Assembly (NCBI GenBank): GCA_029558535.1
Contig: JAKQEK010000355.1
Coordinates: forward strand, 1-39,982
From: Bacteroidota bacterium
GTDB lineage: Bacteria; Bacteroidota; Bacteroidia; Bacteroidales; ML635J-15
Length of the DNA stretch: 39,982 bases
Reading direction: 5' to 3'
Shown: one piece after another, positions 8,584 through 16,336 of the stretch
Layout of the letters: the number at the start of each line of letters is the position of its first letter
How positions within the stretch are numbered: the stretch's first letter is position 1
Translations under genes and position numbers: made by a program
The notes under the pieces: model-generated
The model's input: only the letters and a program-made list of their open reading frames with translations
What the model was told of the DNA's origin: nothing
Database searches by the model: none

Positions 8584-8760
8584 TTATCTCGGTCTTAAAC
8601 TGTTTCTTCTTTGTGCCTGTTCTGTCAACCTTTCAATTTCTTCATTTTCCTTTTGTAATAAAAATAGAAAATGTCGTCTTCGATAAACTGGTAATTTTTC
8701 AATATAATCTGCCTGAAACTTAGCGTGCTTGGTTAGAATGAAAATTTCTTCATCTACCAT
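8584..8760 (-). CDS. Tail assembly chaperone C-terminal extension (frameshift partner)
   Basis: A 58-residue reading frame beginning MVDEEIFILTKHAKFQADYI and ending RRNSLRPR. It lies between the gp26-like gene and the tape measure. It contains the EIF-L--H ... LP-Y-RR-F pattern seen in chaperone tails and small baseplate-assembly proteins of contractile tails. It is in the -1 frame of the upstream gene, open from the slippery site at 8790-8796 with no stop, so it is most likely expressed as the last 68 residues of a 370-residue fusion. Independent initiation at ATG 8760 is possible. It corresponds in position to lambda T in the G/GT system. Confidence 0.75.
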   Translation of the reverse strand: MVDEEIFILTKHAKFQADYIEKLPVYRRRHFLFLLQKENEEIERLTEQAQRRNSLRPR

Positions 8761-8777
8761 TTTTTTATACTCACCCG

Positions 8778-9695
8778 CTAAGTTGAGGGGAAAAAAAAAT
8801 CAACACCGATTGTTAGATTGGCTATAAATTTATATCCGTCTTTTGCCATGAACTCATATGCCATATCAACATCAGGACTTACATCAATAATTTTTTTACG
8901 AATTGTAAATGCATCAAGTGCTGGCATGGCATCAATAAATTTATCAATATATGACCTGTCAGTTTTTTCATTTATTGCAACAACATGTGCTTTTAATTTC
9001 ATTGTTGCATAATGATTAAAGTCCTCACCATATGCTTCTTGTAATGCCTGTGCCTTTCTATAAAGCATATTTTCTTCACCAGAAGTTAAAAGCCTGAATG
9101 TCACAGTCTTTTTACGCATAGGTATTTCAACTTTAAAATGACCAAATTCATCTGGCATTTCTTTTAGTTCTTTATACCTTAATTTAAGTAAGTCAACAGT
9201 AGACTTAAATGGTATAGCTGTACGTGGGTCAGGTACATTAACACTATAATCTGCACCATAACTTGAAGTACGAAGGAATAGAATTATGGCACTCCTGTCT
9301 CCCGTAAGCAAATCATCAATATTTACATTAGGTGTCTTAATCTTCCTCTTTAGTAAAACATCAATAACTGTCCCATTTTCAATCAGTGATGGAGTTGTTA
9401 ATAAATCCTCATCTCTTGATGTCATATACTCAACAGCAACCTCAGAGAGACCATCTTGATAAAATAGTCCTCTTGACGGTAATTTAACAATTTCATATGA
9501 AGTCATTAAATCGGGGTCAGTTTCCTTTGACATTGTTTTTTCAAAATCCTCTGGGTTGAAAGGTTTTGCTTTTGGTATTTCATTACCAACAGCTTTTCTG
9601 TTATCAGGATTACTTTCAATTTGCTGCTTATATTTTTTCAGCATTTCCTGAACATTTTCTTTTTGCGGAGCACTTTCTGATTGTTGTTTAGCCAT
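8778..9695 (-). CDS. Tail assembly chaperone / baseplate hub assembly protein, gp26-like
   Basis: 305 residues. A charged N-terminal ~65 residues precede a conserved core: IVKLPSRGLFYQDGLSEVAV, an LLTGDRSAIILFLRTSSYGADYSV stretch and a C-terminal helical part. This matches the T4 baseplate hub assembly family (gp26), whose members usually carry the LLxGDRxxILxxxRxxxYG signature. It acts in the cytoplasm during tail initiation. The gene ends DFFFPST just after a T9 run; a -1 slip there continues into the 58-residue frame. Order chaperone, extension, tape measure is the universal long-tail arrangement. A late motif lies 33 nt upstream. Confidence 0.78.
   Translation of the reverse strand: MAKQQSESAPQKENVQEMLKKYKQQIESNPDNRKAVGNEIPKAKPFNPEDFEKTMSKETDPDLMTSYEIVKLPSRGLFYQDGLSEVAVEYMTSRDEDLLTTPSLIENGTVIDVLLKRKIKTPNVNIDDLLTGDRSAIILFLRTSSYGADYSVNVPDPRTAIPFKSTVDLLKLRYKELKEMPDEFGHFKVEIPMRKKTVTFRLLTSGEENMLYRKAQALQEAYGEDFNHYATMKLKAHVVAINEKTDRSYIDKFIDAMPALDAFTIRKKIIDVSPDVDMAYEFMAKDGYKFIANLTIGVDFFFPST
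8790..8796 (-). promoter_or_regulatory. Programmed -1 frameshift site T TTT TTC
   Basis: Sense strand has GA followed by nine T and four C. In the gp26-like frame this reads GAT TTT TTT TTC CCC TCA ACT TAG, containing the classic X XXY YYZ heptamer T TTT TTC. After a -1 slip the frame reads CCC CTC AAC TTA GCG GGT GAG TAT and enters ATG 8760 in phase. The fusion is 302 + 68 = 370 residues. The position (last codons of the chaperone, before the tape measure) is where tail chaperone frameshifts occur. Confidence 0.75.
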
Positions 9696-9728
9696 TTTAT
9701 AAATTTTTATATTTTATTATTGTTTTTG

Positions 9729-9736
9729 ATAAATAC
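9729..9736 (-). promoter_or_regulatory. Late promoter motif (GTATTTAT)
   Basis: Sense TTCCAGTATTTATCAAAAAC, 33 nt upstream of the gp26-like start at 9695. It faces leftward in the divergent gap shared with the rightward gene at 9856. Confidence 0.6.
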
Positions 9737-9790
9737 TGGAAAAAAAATTTTTTATCGATTTTCAAGATTTTTAATTAAAATTCGTATTAG

Positions 9791-9806
9791 CATATGTAAA
9801 CATATG
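9791..9806. promoter_or_regulatory. Palindromic operator-like element
   Basis: CATATG TAAA CATATG: two palindromic hexamers spaced by 4 nt, together a 16-bp inverted repeat. It is flanked by GTATTA on the left (9784-9789) and a GTATTTAATAC near-palindrome on the right (9805-9815). It lies in the divergent gap 9696-9855 between late tail genes and the glycosyltransferase/sigma operon. This is a plausible regulator site; no binding protein can be named. No clear host-type promoter was seen for the rightward gene; GTATTTAA at 9805-9812 is a degenerate late motif. Confidence 0.4.
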
Positions 9807-9855
9807 TATTTAATACAGTTTTTTATAATTATGATTATCTAAAGCAAAGATTTAC

Positions 9856-10161
9856 GTGGAAAAAAAGATTTTGGTTGTATATGTTGGTGTTGCAGGAATT
9901 CGTGGAGAGGATATTGAATACTTCGTTCATAAAATAGTAAGTAAAATAACTCCGACTACTTTTGAAGGAGAAATTATTGTAATTCCAATACAATCCTTAG
10001 ATACAAGAATTGAATGTATTAATCCAAAATACATTACTGAAGAAAATTTAGTGAAAGAGCACACTGAATTAATGAAAGAATTAAATGATGAACTCCGTCA
10101 TCAGGCAGAGCAATTAAAACAATTTTACGAGAATGAGCAGAAAGATACGAGTGGGCATTGA
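9856..10161 (+). CDS. Conserved phage protein of unknown function
   Basis: 101 residues starting at GTG 9856 (frame choice supported by the 29-bp overlap with the next gene). The N-terminal half alternates hydrophobic strands (ILVVYVGVAGIR, GEIIVIPIQSLDTRIECIN) and the C-terminal half is a charged helix, possibly coiled coil (LMKELNDELRHQAEQLKQF). No enzyme motif is recognisable. It is the first gene of a rightward run that includes a HAD-like protein, two glycosyltransferases and the sigma factor, so it may be regulatory or an accessory of that set. Function not inferred. Confidence 0.7.
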   Translation: MEKKILVVYVGVAGIRGEDIEYFVHKIVSKITPTTFEGEIIVIPIQSLDTRIECINPKYITEENLVKEHTELMKELNDELRHQAEQLKQFYENEQKDTSGH

Positions 10162-10882
10162 TATTAATGAAGTATTGAGAGCAAGATGGCTTCAATTTGA
10201 TAGATTTTATGCCCAAGAATTTGGTGAAGATGGCGCACCTAAACCACAGCCATATTGTTATGATTTTTTTAAAACATATCGTTGGAATGATACTGTTGAA
10301 AAAGTTAAAGAATTAAAAGAGCCAGAAGAAATGGCTAAATATGATAATGCAAGTCCAACGACATATCAGGTTGATGAAAAGACTGGTGAAGCACCCGTTG
10401 ACGCTTTCTTATTTAAGAAAGAAGAAGAGATTAAACTTACTGCTAAAGAAGTATATAATCGTTTTATGTTTGAAGATTATTGCTTCGAAATTCATGCCAG
10501 TGCCACAATGATGTACAAAGGCATGGACTTACACCTTAAAAATTTTCTATTGAAGTATGATAAAACAGCTAAGTTTGTTGTAACCTCAATAGAAAATCCA
10601 TTCAGTATCCCGCCAACATTATTCTTTTTAAGTAAAATAACCAGCAGGTTTAAGGAATATAAATTTGTTGAAGAAGGACATCAAATGTGGGATGATGTCG
10701 ATGTTTTAATAACCTCAGACCCAGAAATATTGAAAATGGGAACTCCTTGGGGCAGGAAATTAATTAAAGTCAAAAGACCGTATAATGAAGACATTAAAGC
10801 AGGTTCTTTGGAAATATTACAAATTAATGATTTGATTGACAATAAAGAATTTGAAAAAATAATTAAATATAAAAATAAGTAA
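10133..10882 (+). CDS. HAD-superfamily-like protein (nucleotidase/phosphatase-like)
   Basis: 249 residues. It begins RKIRVGIDINEVLRARW; GIDINEVL resembles HAD motif I (DxD), but the second Asp is Asn. A possible motif II is FVVTSIENP (~residues 145-153). Motif IV may be MWDDVDVLITSDPEIL (~183-198), followed by a PWGRKLIKVKRPYNEDI segment like the end of 5'-nucleotidase-type HAD domains. If catalytic it would remove phosphate from a nucleotide or sugar-phosphate; the Asn substitution questions activity. It overlaps the previous gene and abuts (1-nt gap) a glycosyltransferase, so it may act in the same sugar or nucleotide pathway. Confidence 0.55.
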   Translation: MSRKIRVGIDINEVLRARWLQFDRFYAQEFGEDGAPKPQPYCYDFFKTYRWNDTVEKVKELKEPEEMAKYDNASPTTYQVDEKTGEAPVDAFLFKKEEEIKLTAKEVYNRFMFEDYCFEIHASATMMYKGMDLHLKNFLLKYDKTAKFVVTSIENPFSIPPTLFFLSKITSRFKEYKFVEEGHQMWDDVDVLITSDPEILKMGTPWGRKLIKVKRPYNEDIKAGSLEILQINDLIDNKEFEKIIKYKNK

Positions 10883-10883
10883 A

Positions 10884-12089
10884 ATGAGTACAGTTGATTT
10901 AAGCGCAGAAGCACAAAAAGCTGAACAGGAAAAAATACAAAAAATTAGAGTTTCTTTAGACAGATTAGCCAATAAAAAGTCTAAATTTATATTCTGTGTT
11001 CCAGAATCGCAAAGTCCAGCAGCAAGCATATATGAAATTTATTTTCAGGCTACTGTTGTGAAAAATATGGGATATGAAGTTATTGTTATGGTTGAAAAGG
11101 GTGATTACGTTGCCCCAACTTGGATTGAAAAAGAATTAACCGACCATAAACACATGGCAATGACCGACCCTAAACTTACGGTAGGTCCTGAAGATATTAT
11201 GGTCATTCCTGAAGTATATTCAAACATCATGGAACAAACAAAAAATCTTCCATGTTTGAGAATTGGATTACTTCAATCGGTTGATTATATGATGAATGCC
11301 CTAATCCCGGGAACCGACTGGACTGCCTTTGGGGTTCGTGATATTATTACCACATCTCAGACACTTAAAGAATGGCTTTATACGTATTATGGTCAGAAAT
11401 TTAATGTTCAGCACTATAATATTGGAATTCCAGAATATTTTGAAAAATCAAATATTCCACAGAAGCCGATAATATCTGTAATTGGAAGAAACCCAAACGA
11501 AATTTCAAAATTTGTAAAATTATTCTTCACAAAATATCCCCAATATAGCTGGGTAACATTTGACCCAATGGTTACTAAAAGCAAACCACCGCAGCCAATG
11601 AGAAGGGTTGACTTTGCAAAAAGATTGCAGAATAATTTTGCTGCTGTATGGATTGACAGGATTTCAAGTTTTGGAACATTTCCTCTTGAATGTATGAAAT
11701 CTGGAGTAATTCCAATTTGTTTTAAACCAGATATTACTCCTGAATATATGATTGAAAGAGATGAAAATGGTGCTCCACTAAAAATTGTTGATGGCGGTGG
11801 TGTTTGGACTGAAAACTATTATGACCTACCAATATTAGCTGGTGAAGTTCTCATTAAGTTTCTTGATGATAATATTTCACCTGAATTATATGAAAAAATG
11901 GATAAGATTGCCGAAAAATATACTCAGGAAAATGCAGAAAAAATGCTTGTTGAAATTTATCAAGGATTTATTAATAGAAGAATTGAATTGTTTAAGACTG
12001 CACTTCCTGAATATGTAGTTGAACCACCAGTCGCTGACCAAGCGCAAACGGTTAATCTAACAGAACCTCCAGTTTCAGAACAAAAATAA
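10884..12089 (+). CDS. Glycosyltransferase, GT-B fold (family 4-like)
   Basis: 401 residues. The N-terminal Rossmann-like half starts after a basic leader with KFIFCVPESQSPAASIYEIY and a VVKNMGYEVIVMVEKGDYV strand-helix unit. The C-terminal half has IISVIGRNPNEISKF and, near residues 258-277, SSFGTFPLECMKSGVIPICF, which matches the donor-binding E-x7-E region of GT4-type enzymes. The C-terminus is a disordered Pro/Glu tail. It presumably transfers a sugar from a nucleotide-sugar; the acceptor is unknown. It is flanked by a HAD-like gene and a GT-A enzyme, implying a short glycosylation pathway for DNA, virion or host surface. Confidence 0.75.
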   Translation: MSTVDLSAEAQKAEQEKIQKIRVSLDRLANKKSKFIFCVPESQSPAASIYEIYFQATVVKNMGYEVIVMVEKGDYVAPTWIEKELTDHKHMAMTDPKLTVGPEDIMVIPEVYSNIMEQTKNLPCLRIGLLQSVDYMMNALIPGTDWTAFGVRDIITTSQTLKEWLYTYYGQKFNVQHYNIGIPEYFEKSNIPQKPIISVIGRNPNEISKFVKLFFTKYPQYSWVTFDPMVTKSKPPQPMRRVDFAKRLQNNFAAVWIDRISSFGTFPLECMKSGVIPICFKPDITPEYMIERDENGAPLKIVDGGGVWTENYYDLPILAGEVLIKFLDDNISPELYEKMDKIAEKYTQENAEKMLVEIYQGFINRRIELFKTALPEYVVEPPVADQAQTVNLTEPPVSEQK

Positions 12090-12112
12090 TTTTAATTAAA
12101 AATTTATATACA

Positions 12113-12940
12113 ATGAATATTTTATCAGTAATAATTCCGATAATTGAATGTGACGATACCACCACTCCATTATTAACAAATGCAGTTGAATCAATTGCAA
12201 AACAAGAAGGTATTGAAGCCTTTCCGCCAATTTATATAGTATTTCCTGCAGCAATTGAAACCAATGTTATTAGCTGGAGAGATTCGATGATACGTAAACA
12301 TCAGGATAAATTAAATTTTCTTTTAGTTAAAAACGAGGGAAACACTGATTATCAATCACAGGTAAACCTTGCGGTCAATACAGCAAATACTGAATATTTC
12401 TCGGTACTTGAATTTGATGATGAATATAGCTTAACATATTTCAGAAATGCTCAGAAATATATTAACTCATATCCAGAAATCGATATTTTCTTAACAATGA
12501 TGATTGAAGTCAATGAAAAGAATGAAGGCATTAAATTAACCAATGAAACTGTTTGGTCACAACAATTTGTGGGTGAAAATGGTGAAATGGGTTATCTAAA
12601 CTCTAAAGCACTTCAGCAATATACTGATTTTAAATTATCTGGTGCAATAATAAAGAAATCTGAATTTATAAATCTTGGGAAATATAAAACAAATATTAAA
12701 CTAACTTTTATGTATGAGTTCTTACTTAGAGCATTAAATAATGCTTGTAAGATATATTCTATACCAAAAATCGGATATAAGCATTTTGCAAATAGGGCAG
12801 GTAGTTTATTTGATACTTATCTGAAAACAATGCCCGTTGCCGAAAGAAAATTCTGGTTTGAAACTGCAACAAAAGAAGCTAATATTTTAAATGATAGACC
12901 AATAGATATGTCAAGACTTCAGAATGCTGCACAAAAATAA
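12113..12940 (+). CDS. Glycosyltransferase, GT-A fold (family 2-like)
   Basis: 275 residues. It opens ILSVIIPIIECDD, a family 2-type first strand. FLLVKNEGNTDYQSQVNLAV (~residues 70-90) resembles the nucleotide-sugar-binding region, and YFSVLEFDDEY (~95-105) supplies the DxD-like acidic metal site. It has no membrane segment, so it should act in the cytoplasm. It lies 23 nt after the GT-B gene on the same strand. Together with the StrF-like enzyme at the left edge, at least three glycosyltransferases occur in 13 kb. Confidence 0.75.
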   Translation: MNILSVIIPIIECDDTTTPLLTNAVESIAKQEGIEAFPPIYIVFPAAIETNVISWRDSMIRKHQDKLNFLLVKNEGNTDYQSQVNLAVNTANTEYFSVLEFDDEYSLTYFRNAQKYINSYPEIDIFLTMMIEVNEKNEGIKLTNETVWSQQFVGENGEMGYLNSKALQQYTDFKLSGAIIKKSEFINLGKYKTNIKLTFMYEFLLRALNNACKIYSIPKIGYKHFANRAGSLFDTYLKTMPVAERKFWFETATKEANILNDRPIDMSRLQNAAQK

Positions 12941-12962
12941 CATCATTGTTGATTTATGTTAA

Positions 12963-13721
12963 ATGAAAAACAAAGATAATGAAAACGGTGTACCATATTT
13001 TGCAGAGAGAGAAGAACAGGCTGTTTTAGATTACATTAAGTCAACCTCGAAAGAAGAAAAGGAAAGAATATATAATGAAATTCTGATTGAACCTTTTCGC
13101 AAAATGACACAATCAATATTAAGAAAATATCCAATACACATTGGAAATTATGATATTGATGAGGTTGAAGAGAATGCTCTAACACACCTGATTGAGCATA
13201 TGGTTAAATTTGACCCGAATAAAATAACTAAAACGGGAAATAAAACTAAAGCATATAGTTATTGCCAAACAATAATCAGGAATTTCTATAAGGATTGGAG
13301 CAAAAAAACATATACTGAAAAGAAAACAAATTTATCATATGATGATTTCCTCGAAGAAATTAATGAAAATGTGGAATATTCATATGAAATGGAAACCGAT
13401 ACCATTCATCAATACGAACATCTGATTAATATCGTTGTTGAAAAAATTGAAACAAGAATTACCAGCGACACCGCATTAAAGAAAAATGAAATTATTGTTG
13501 GTGATGCTATTATAAACGTATTGAAAAATTGGCACATTCTGTTTATGGAAGAAAGTCCTGAAGGAAAGTATAATAAAAGAGTAACCAATAAATTTGCAAA
13601 AAATAAAATTTTACTTTTTCTAAAAGAACAGACTGGATTATCCACAAAAGAAATTAGGATTGGAATAAAACCATTTAAAGAAATCTATTTCATTGAGAAG
13701 ATGGACTATTTAAATGAATAA
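12963..13721 (+). CDS. Late-transcription sigma factor, gp55-like
   Basis: 252 residues. The central region resembles sigma-70 region 2 as found in T4 gp55-type factors: DIDEVEENALTHLIEHMVKF followed by DPNK, then KAYSYCQTIIRNFYKDWSKK (~94-113), the pattern of a core-binding and -10-recognition helix pair. An acidic linker and a basic C-terminus (IGIKPFKEIYFIEKMDYL) follow. T4 gp55 (185 aa) directs host RNA polymerase to late promoters. This gene lies immediately before a late-motif copy at 13741 that heads the rightward baseplate operon. It is the natural candidate to read the AGTATTTATA motif. Another sigma-like or ECF-like regulator is the alternative. Confidence 0.65.
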   Translation: MKNKDNENGVPYFAEREEQAVLDYIKSTSKEEKERIYNEILIEPFRKMTQSILRKYPIHIGNYDIDEVEENALTHLIEHMVKFDPNKITKTGNKTKAYSYCQTIIRNFYKDWSKKTYTEKKTNLSYDDFLEEINENVEYSYEMETDTIHQYEHLINIVVEKIETRITSDTALKKNEIIVGDAIINVLKNWHILFMEESPEGKYNKRVTNKFAKNKILLFLKEQTGLSTKEIRIGIKPFKEIYFIEKMDYLNE

Positions 13722-13740
13722 TCATGTTTCCAATTAATGT

Positions 13741-13748
13741 GTATTTAT
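13741..13748 (+). promoter_or_regulatory. Late promoter motif (GTATTTAT), rightward
   Basis: Reads GTGTATTTATATGTACTAAA and ends 18 nt before ATG 13767. It follows the sigma-factor stop by 19 nt and would start a late operon 13767-17431 of zinc-ribbon and baseplate genes. It is one of three good rightward copies, which fixes the sense orientation of the motif. Confidence 0.65.
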
Positions 13749-13766
13749 ATGTACTAAAACTATTTT

Positions 13767-14015
13767 ATGAGACACGTAAGATGTAAGTGTGGAAAAAGAG
13801 TCGGATGGACTTCAGATAGTTTTCAAGACTGTCAGGGATGTCCTGAATGTGGAACTACCTATGCAAGTCATCCTGACCATCATAAGCCACTTCAGCCTCA
13901 TGATTGGGGAATAAAATATAATGAAAACACGGGAAAGCCATACAAAAGATGTAAAAAGTGTTACGAAGTTGATGAAGATAGTTTTAGAGAATCACACATA
14001 ACTGAAAAAAAATAA
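13767..14015 (+). CDS. Small zinc-ribbon protein
   Basis: 82 residues with cysteines spaced like paired zinc knuckles: CKCGKRVGW near the N-terminus, CQGCPECGTTY near 27-35, and a second CKKC near 62-65, plus several His residues (SHPDHHK). No enzymatic domain is seen. It is the first gene behind a late promoter motif and is followed 12 nt later by the next operon gene. Zinc ribbons in phages often bind nucleic acid or RNA polymerase, but a virion structural role is equally possible from its position. Confidence 0.75.
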   Translation: MRHVRCKCGKRVGWTSDSFQDCQGCPECGTTYASHPDHHKPLQPHDWGIKYNENTGKPYKRCKKCYEVDEDSFRESHITEKK

Positions 14016-14027
14016 AAACATGTAATT

Positions 14028-14414
14028 ATGCCACGTCCTCAAAGAAAAAGATTAAAATTTGATGAAGATAGTGTAAATAAACTACTTCAGGAGATTTATG
14101 ATGAATCTCACAACATTAAAGCTAAAATTGCCAGACTTTTTACTAAATGGGAACAAAAAGTAAAAGAAGGTAGTGAAATATCAGCAATTGGTGACCAGAT
14201 TGTAAAATTAATTGCTGCTGAAGCCAAGAACCAAGACCAGAAAATCATGCTTTTAAGGTATTTAAAAGAAGTTGTATTTGAAGATAAATCACAAAATGGT
14301 GTTACCAATAAGAAACCTGATGAAAAAAGTGATGTATCAATTGACAGGAGAAATGAATTGTTAGATATGGTTCAAAGAGAAATTGAAAAGAAAGAAAAAG
14401 AAAGAGGTCAGTAA
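14028..14414 (+). CDS. Unknown small charged helical protein
   Basis: 128 residues, basic at the start (RPQRKRLKF) and ending in a Lys/Glu-rich helix (LLDMVQREIEKKEKERG). Strongly helical throughout, no recognised domain. Its stop shares bases with the ATG of the next gene (TAATG at 14412-14416), indicating translational coupling to the 438-residue structural protein. A chaperone, scaffolding or tail-assembly role would fit, but nothing in the sequence decides it. Confidence 0.65.
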   Translation: MPRPQRKRLKFDEDSVNKLLQEIYDESHNIKAKIARLFTKWEQKVKEGSEISAIGDQIVKLIAAEAKNQDQKIMLLRYLKEVVFEDKSQNGVTNKKPDEKSDVSIDRRNELLDMVQREIEKKEKERGQ

Positions 14415-15730
14415 TGAGTATTAAAGATGATAAAAGAAGCATTTTTACGACAATTGGCGCATATACTTCATATATGCAAGGTATTAAATTGCCTGAACCA
14501 CAAGATGCTTTTACATCAATAAACAGCACAAAAAATGATATTACTGCATTCTTAATGGATGTAATAAAATCTATTGTTGGTACTGACGGATTAAAAGAAA
14601 CAATTGGTAAATTATTTACCGATTTGATTGATACAGTTGAACCACAAATTAAAGAAGGATTAAGAAATCAATTTACACAATTTAATGCTGGTGATGCTAT
14701 TCCAGCAGGATTCACCAATGGAGTTAGAGTAAAAGCTGCACAAATTGATATTAACGGAACACTTAAATCCAGTGGAAATCCAAGTGTTGATGATTTGCTT
14801 CGTGATAACAGTGTTACAAGTTTTAATACAAGGGCATATGACGCAATTATAAATGCTGGTACTGATGTAATATATAATAATTTAATTGTTAATTACGATG
14901 CAGTAACAGATGAATTTATTTTCAAGCCAAATCCAGCAGTTGCTGCGCAAAATGCAACGGTTGGTGCATGGATGGGTAATTATATTGACGATGCTGTAAT
15001 AATTAATAAAAAAGAGTTCTTAACACAAGTTATGAATAGTGTTTATGGCACAATAACAGCTAATCAAAATAAAACCGTTGAGCAGATATATCAAGAATTA
15101 CAAGTCGTTAAACTACTTGAAAAATTAATTGATGGTGATGATAGTCTTGAATTAACACAAGAAGATTTTGATGAATTACTACAAAAAGCTAAAGCACTGG
15201 CTGATGGTGTAATTTATTATGATATGGGTTGTGGATTAGTTGGTGCAACATTATCATTAGATGCCTTTACTGATTTTATCAATCAGGTTTCAGGAATGAC
15301 CGATTCGAATACTGCTGCAAATGCTGCTGAAGCAACAATCGATGAAAGTATGGAAGCCAACCCTGAAGTTGCTGCAACCAATAAAGAAACAATACGTGAT
15401 GGATTTTTTCAGAGATTAATAAAAGCATTTCAATTAGCATTATCACAATTAGTTTCAACATCTCCACAGATAAGGGCATTACAAGCAATTATGGGAAAAG
15501 TACAAAACGGTGTTGTTGATTTTACTAAAGCTGTTGATGATTTAAAAAAATGGAAAGTATATATTAAATGCATGATAAATGAAATCATTAAAATTGTCGT
15601 TAAATATATTTTTGATTTAGCTGTTTCATACTTAATTGCATGGCTGCAGCCAATAATAAAAAAGTTTGCACAAGAAAAAATAATACAATACTTAGGAGTA
15701 TTGAAAAGTTTAATACCTTTAAAATTATGA
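14414..15730 (+). CDS. Putative virion (baseplate-region) protein with hydrophobic C-terminus
   Basis: 438 residues, not recognised. The first ~280 residues are mixed, with repeated helical segments (DVIKSIVGTDGLKETIGKLF). A helical stretch around 320-360 follows, then a long hydrophobic/amphipathic segment around 380-415 (INEIIKIVVKYIFDLAVSYL). That end could be membrane-active or buried in an oligomer. It lies in the late operon between the zinc ribbon and the spike gene, so a baseplate or tail-tip role is inferred. Its stop TGA overlaps the next ATG (ATGA at 15727-15730). Confidence 0.6.
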   Translation: MSIKDDKRSIFTTIGAYTSYMQGIKLPEPQDAFTSINSTKNDITAFLMDVIKSIVGTDGLKETIGKLFTDLIDTVEPQIKEGLRNQFTQFNAGDAIPAGFTNGVRVKAAQIDINGTLKSSGNPSVDDLLRDNSVTSFNTRAYDAIINAGTDVIYNNLIVNYDAVTDEFIFKPNPAVAAQNATVGAWMGNYIDDAVIINKKEFLTQVMNSVYGTITANQNKTVEQIYQELQVVKLLEKLIDGDDSLELTQEDFDELLQKAKALADGVIYYDMGCGLVGATLSLDAFTDFINQVSGMTDSNTAANAAEATIDESMEANPEVAATNKETIRDGFFQRLIKAFQLALSQLVSTSPQIRALQAIMGKVQNGVVDFTKAVDDLKKWKVYIKCMINEIIKIVVKYIFDLAVSYLIAWLQPIIKKFAQEKIIQYLGVLKSLIPLKL

Positions 15731-15927
15731 TAGTAGACCAGAAATTAAACAAGCAGTTTGTAGGTGTTTATCTTATTGATGGGTCAATAGATGGCACACA
15801 ACTCGCAACAACCTATAAGCCAAATTGGTTTAGAAGGGTAATGACCAGATGTTTTGTTGGTTGGAAATGGATAAGTATTTCCAAATTAAAAACATTACAA
15901 CAAATAGAACAAAAAGCAGCTAAATAA
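15727..15927 (+). CDS. Small unknown protein in baseplate operon
   Basis: 66 residues from ATG 15727 (MIVDQKLNKQFVGVYLIDGS). This start was chosen over an upstream in-frame ATG at 15640 because it gives the ATGA stop-start overlap typical of this operon and avoids coding inside the previous gene. The product is basic with aromatic residues (KPNWFRRVMTRCFVGWKWISI). No family recognised. By position it is a small tail or baseplate accessory. Confidence 0.6.
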   Translation: MIVDQKLNKQFVGVYLIDGSIDGTQLATTYKPNWFRRVMTRCFVGWKWISISKLKTLQQIEQKAAK

Positions 15928-15928
15928 T

Positions 15929-16336
15929 ATGGCAATGAATTACAGTAGTATTGAGGCAATTATTTCTGGATTTGATAAAATTCTGAAACTGTCTTCGATT
16001 GGCGGTCCGCCACCTATTCCAACACCATTGATATTGGTGGGTGTTCCACGAAGACCCGGGCTATCGCCATCGAAAATTGCTTCACGTATTATTGCAAGAA
16101 AAAGTGAAGCAGGATTACCTGTTGGCGTATTACCGTCTGGTGCAATTTCGCCCGATGAAATTATGGAAAGAATCAGAATAGAAGAAATAGTGAAAGCACT
16201 TCAACAGGATGCGATTATTAGTGTAGCAATACCTGCAGGTATATCACTTTCTGCAGCAGGTATTTCACCAACAGGACCTGTTTCGGTGTTTGGTTCAACA
16301 ATAATGTTTTCAAAAGGTTATGGAATTATACAATAA
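15929..16336 (+). CDS. Gly/Pro-rich putative baseplate protein
   Basis: 135 residues, rich in Ile, Pro, Gly and Ala. It has a proline-rich patch (GGPPPIPTPLILVGVPRRPG) near residues 25-44, a central helix (EIMERIRIEEIVKALQQ) and a beta-rich Gly/Ser end. It starts 1 nt after the previous stop and shares TAATG with the next ATG. The composition suits a trimeric or multimeric structural component near the spike, but the family is not recognised. Confidence 0.55.
   Translation: MAMNYSSIEAIISGFDKILKLSSIGGPPPIPTPLILVGVPRRPGLSPSKIASRIIARKSEAGLPVGVLPSGAISPDEIMERIRIEEIVKALQQDAIISVAIPAGISLSAAGISPTGPVSVFGSTIMFSKGYGIIQ

Noticed and set aside
15640..15726. Upstream start for the 66-residue gene giving 95 residues
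   Set aside because: It would lie inside the preceding gene; the ATG at 15727 gives the ATGA overlap typical of the operon.
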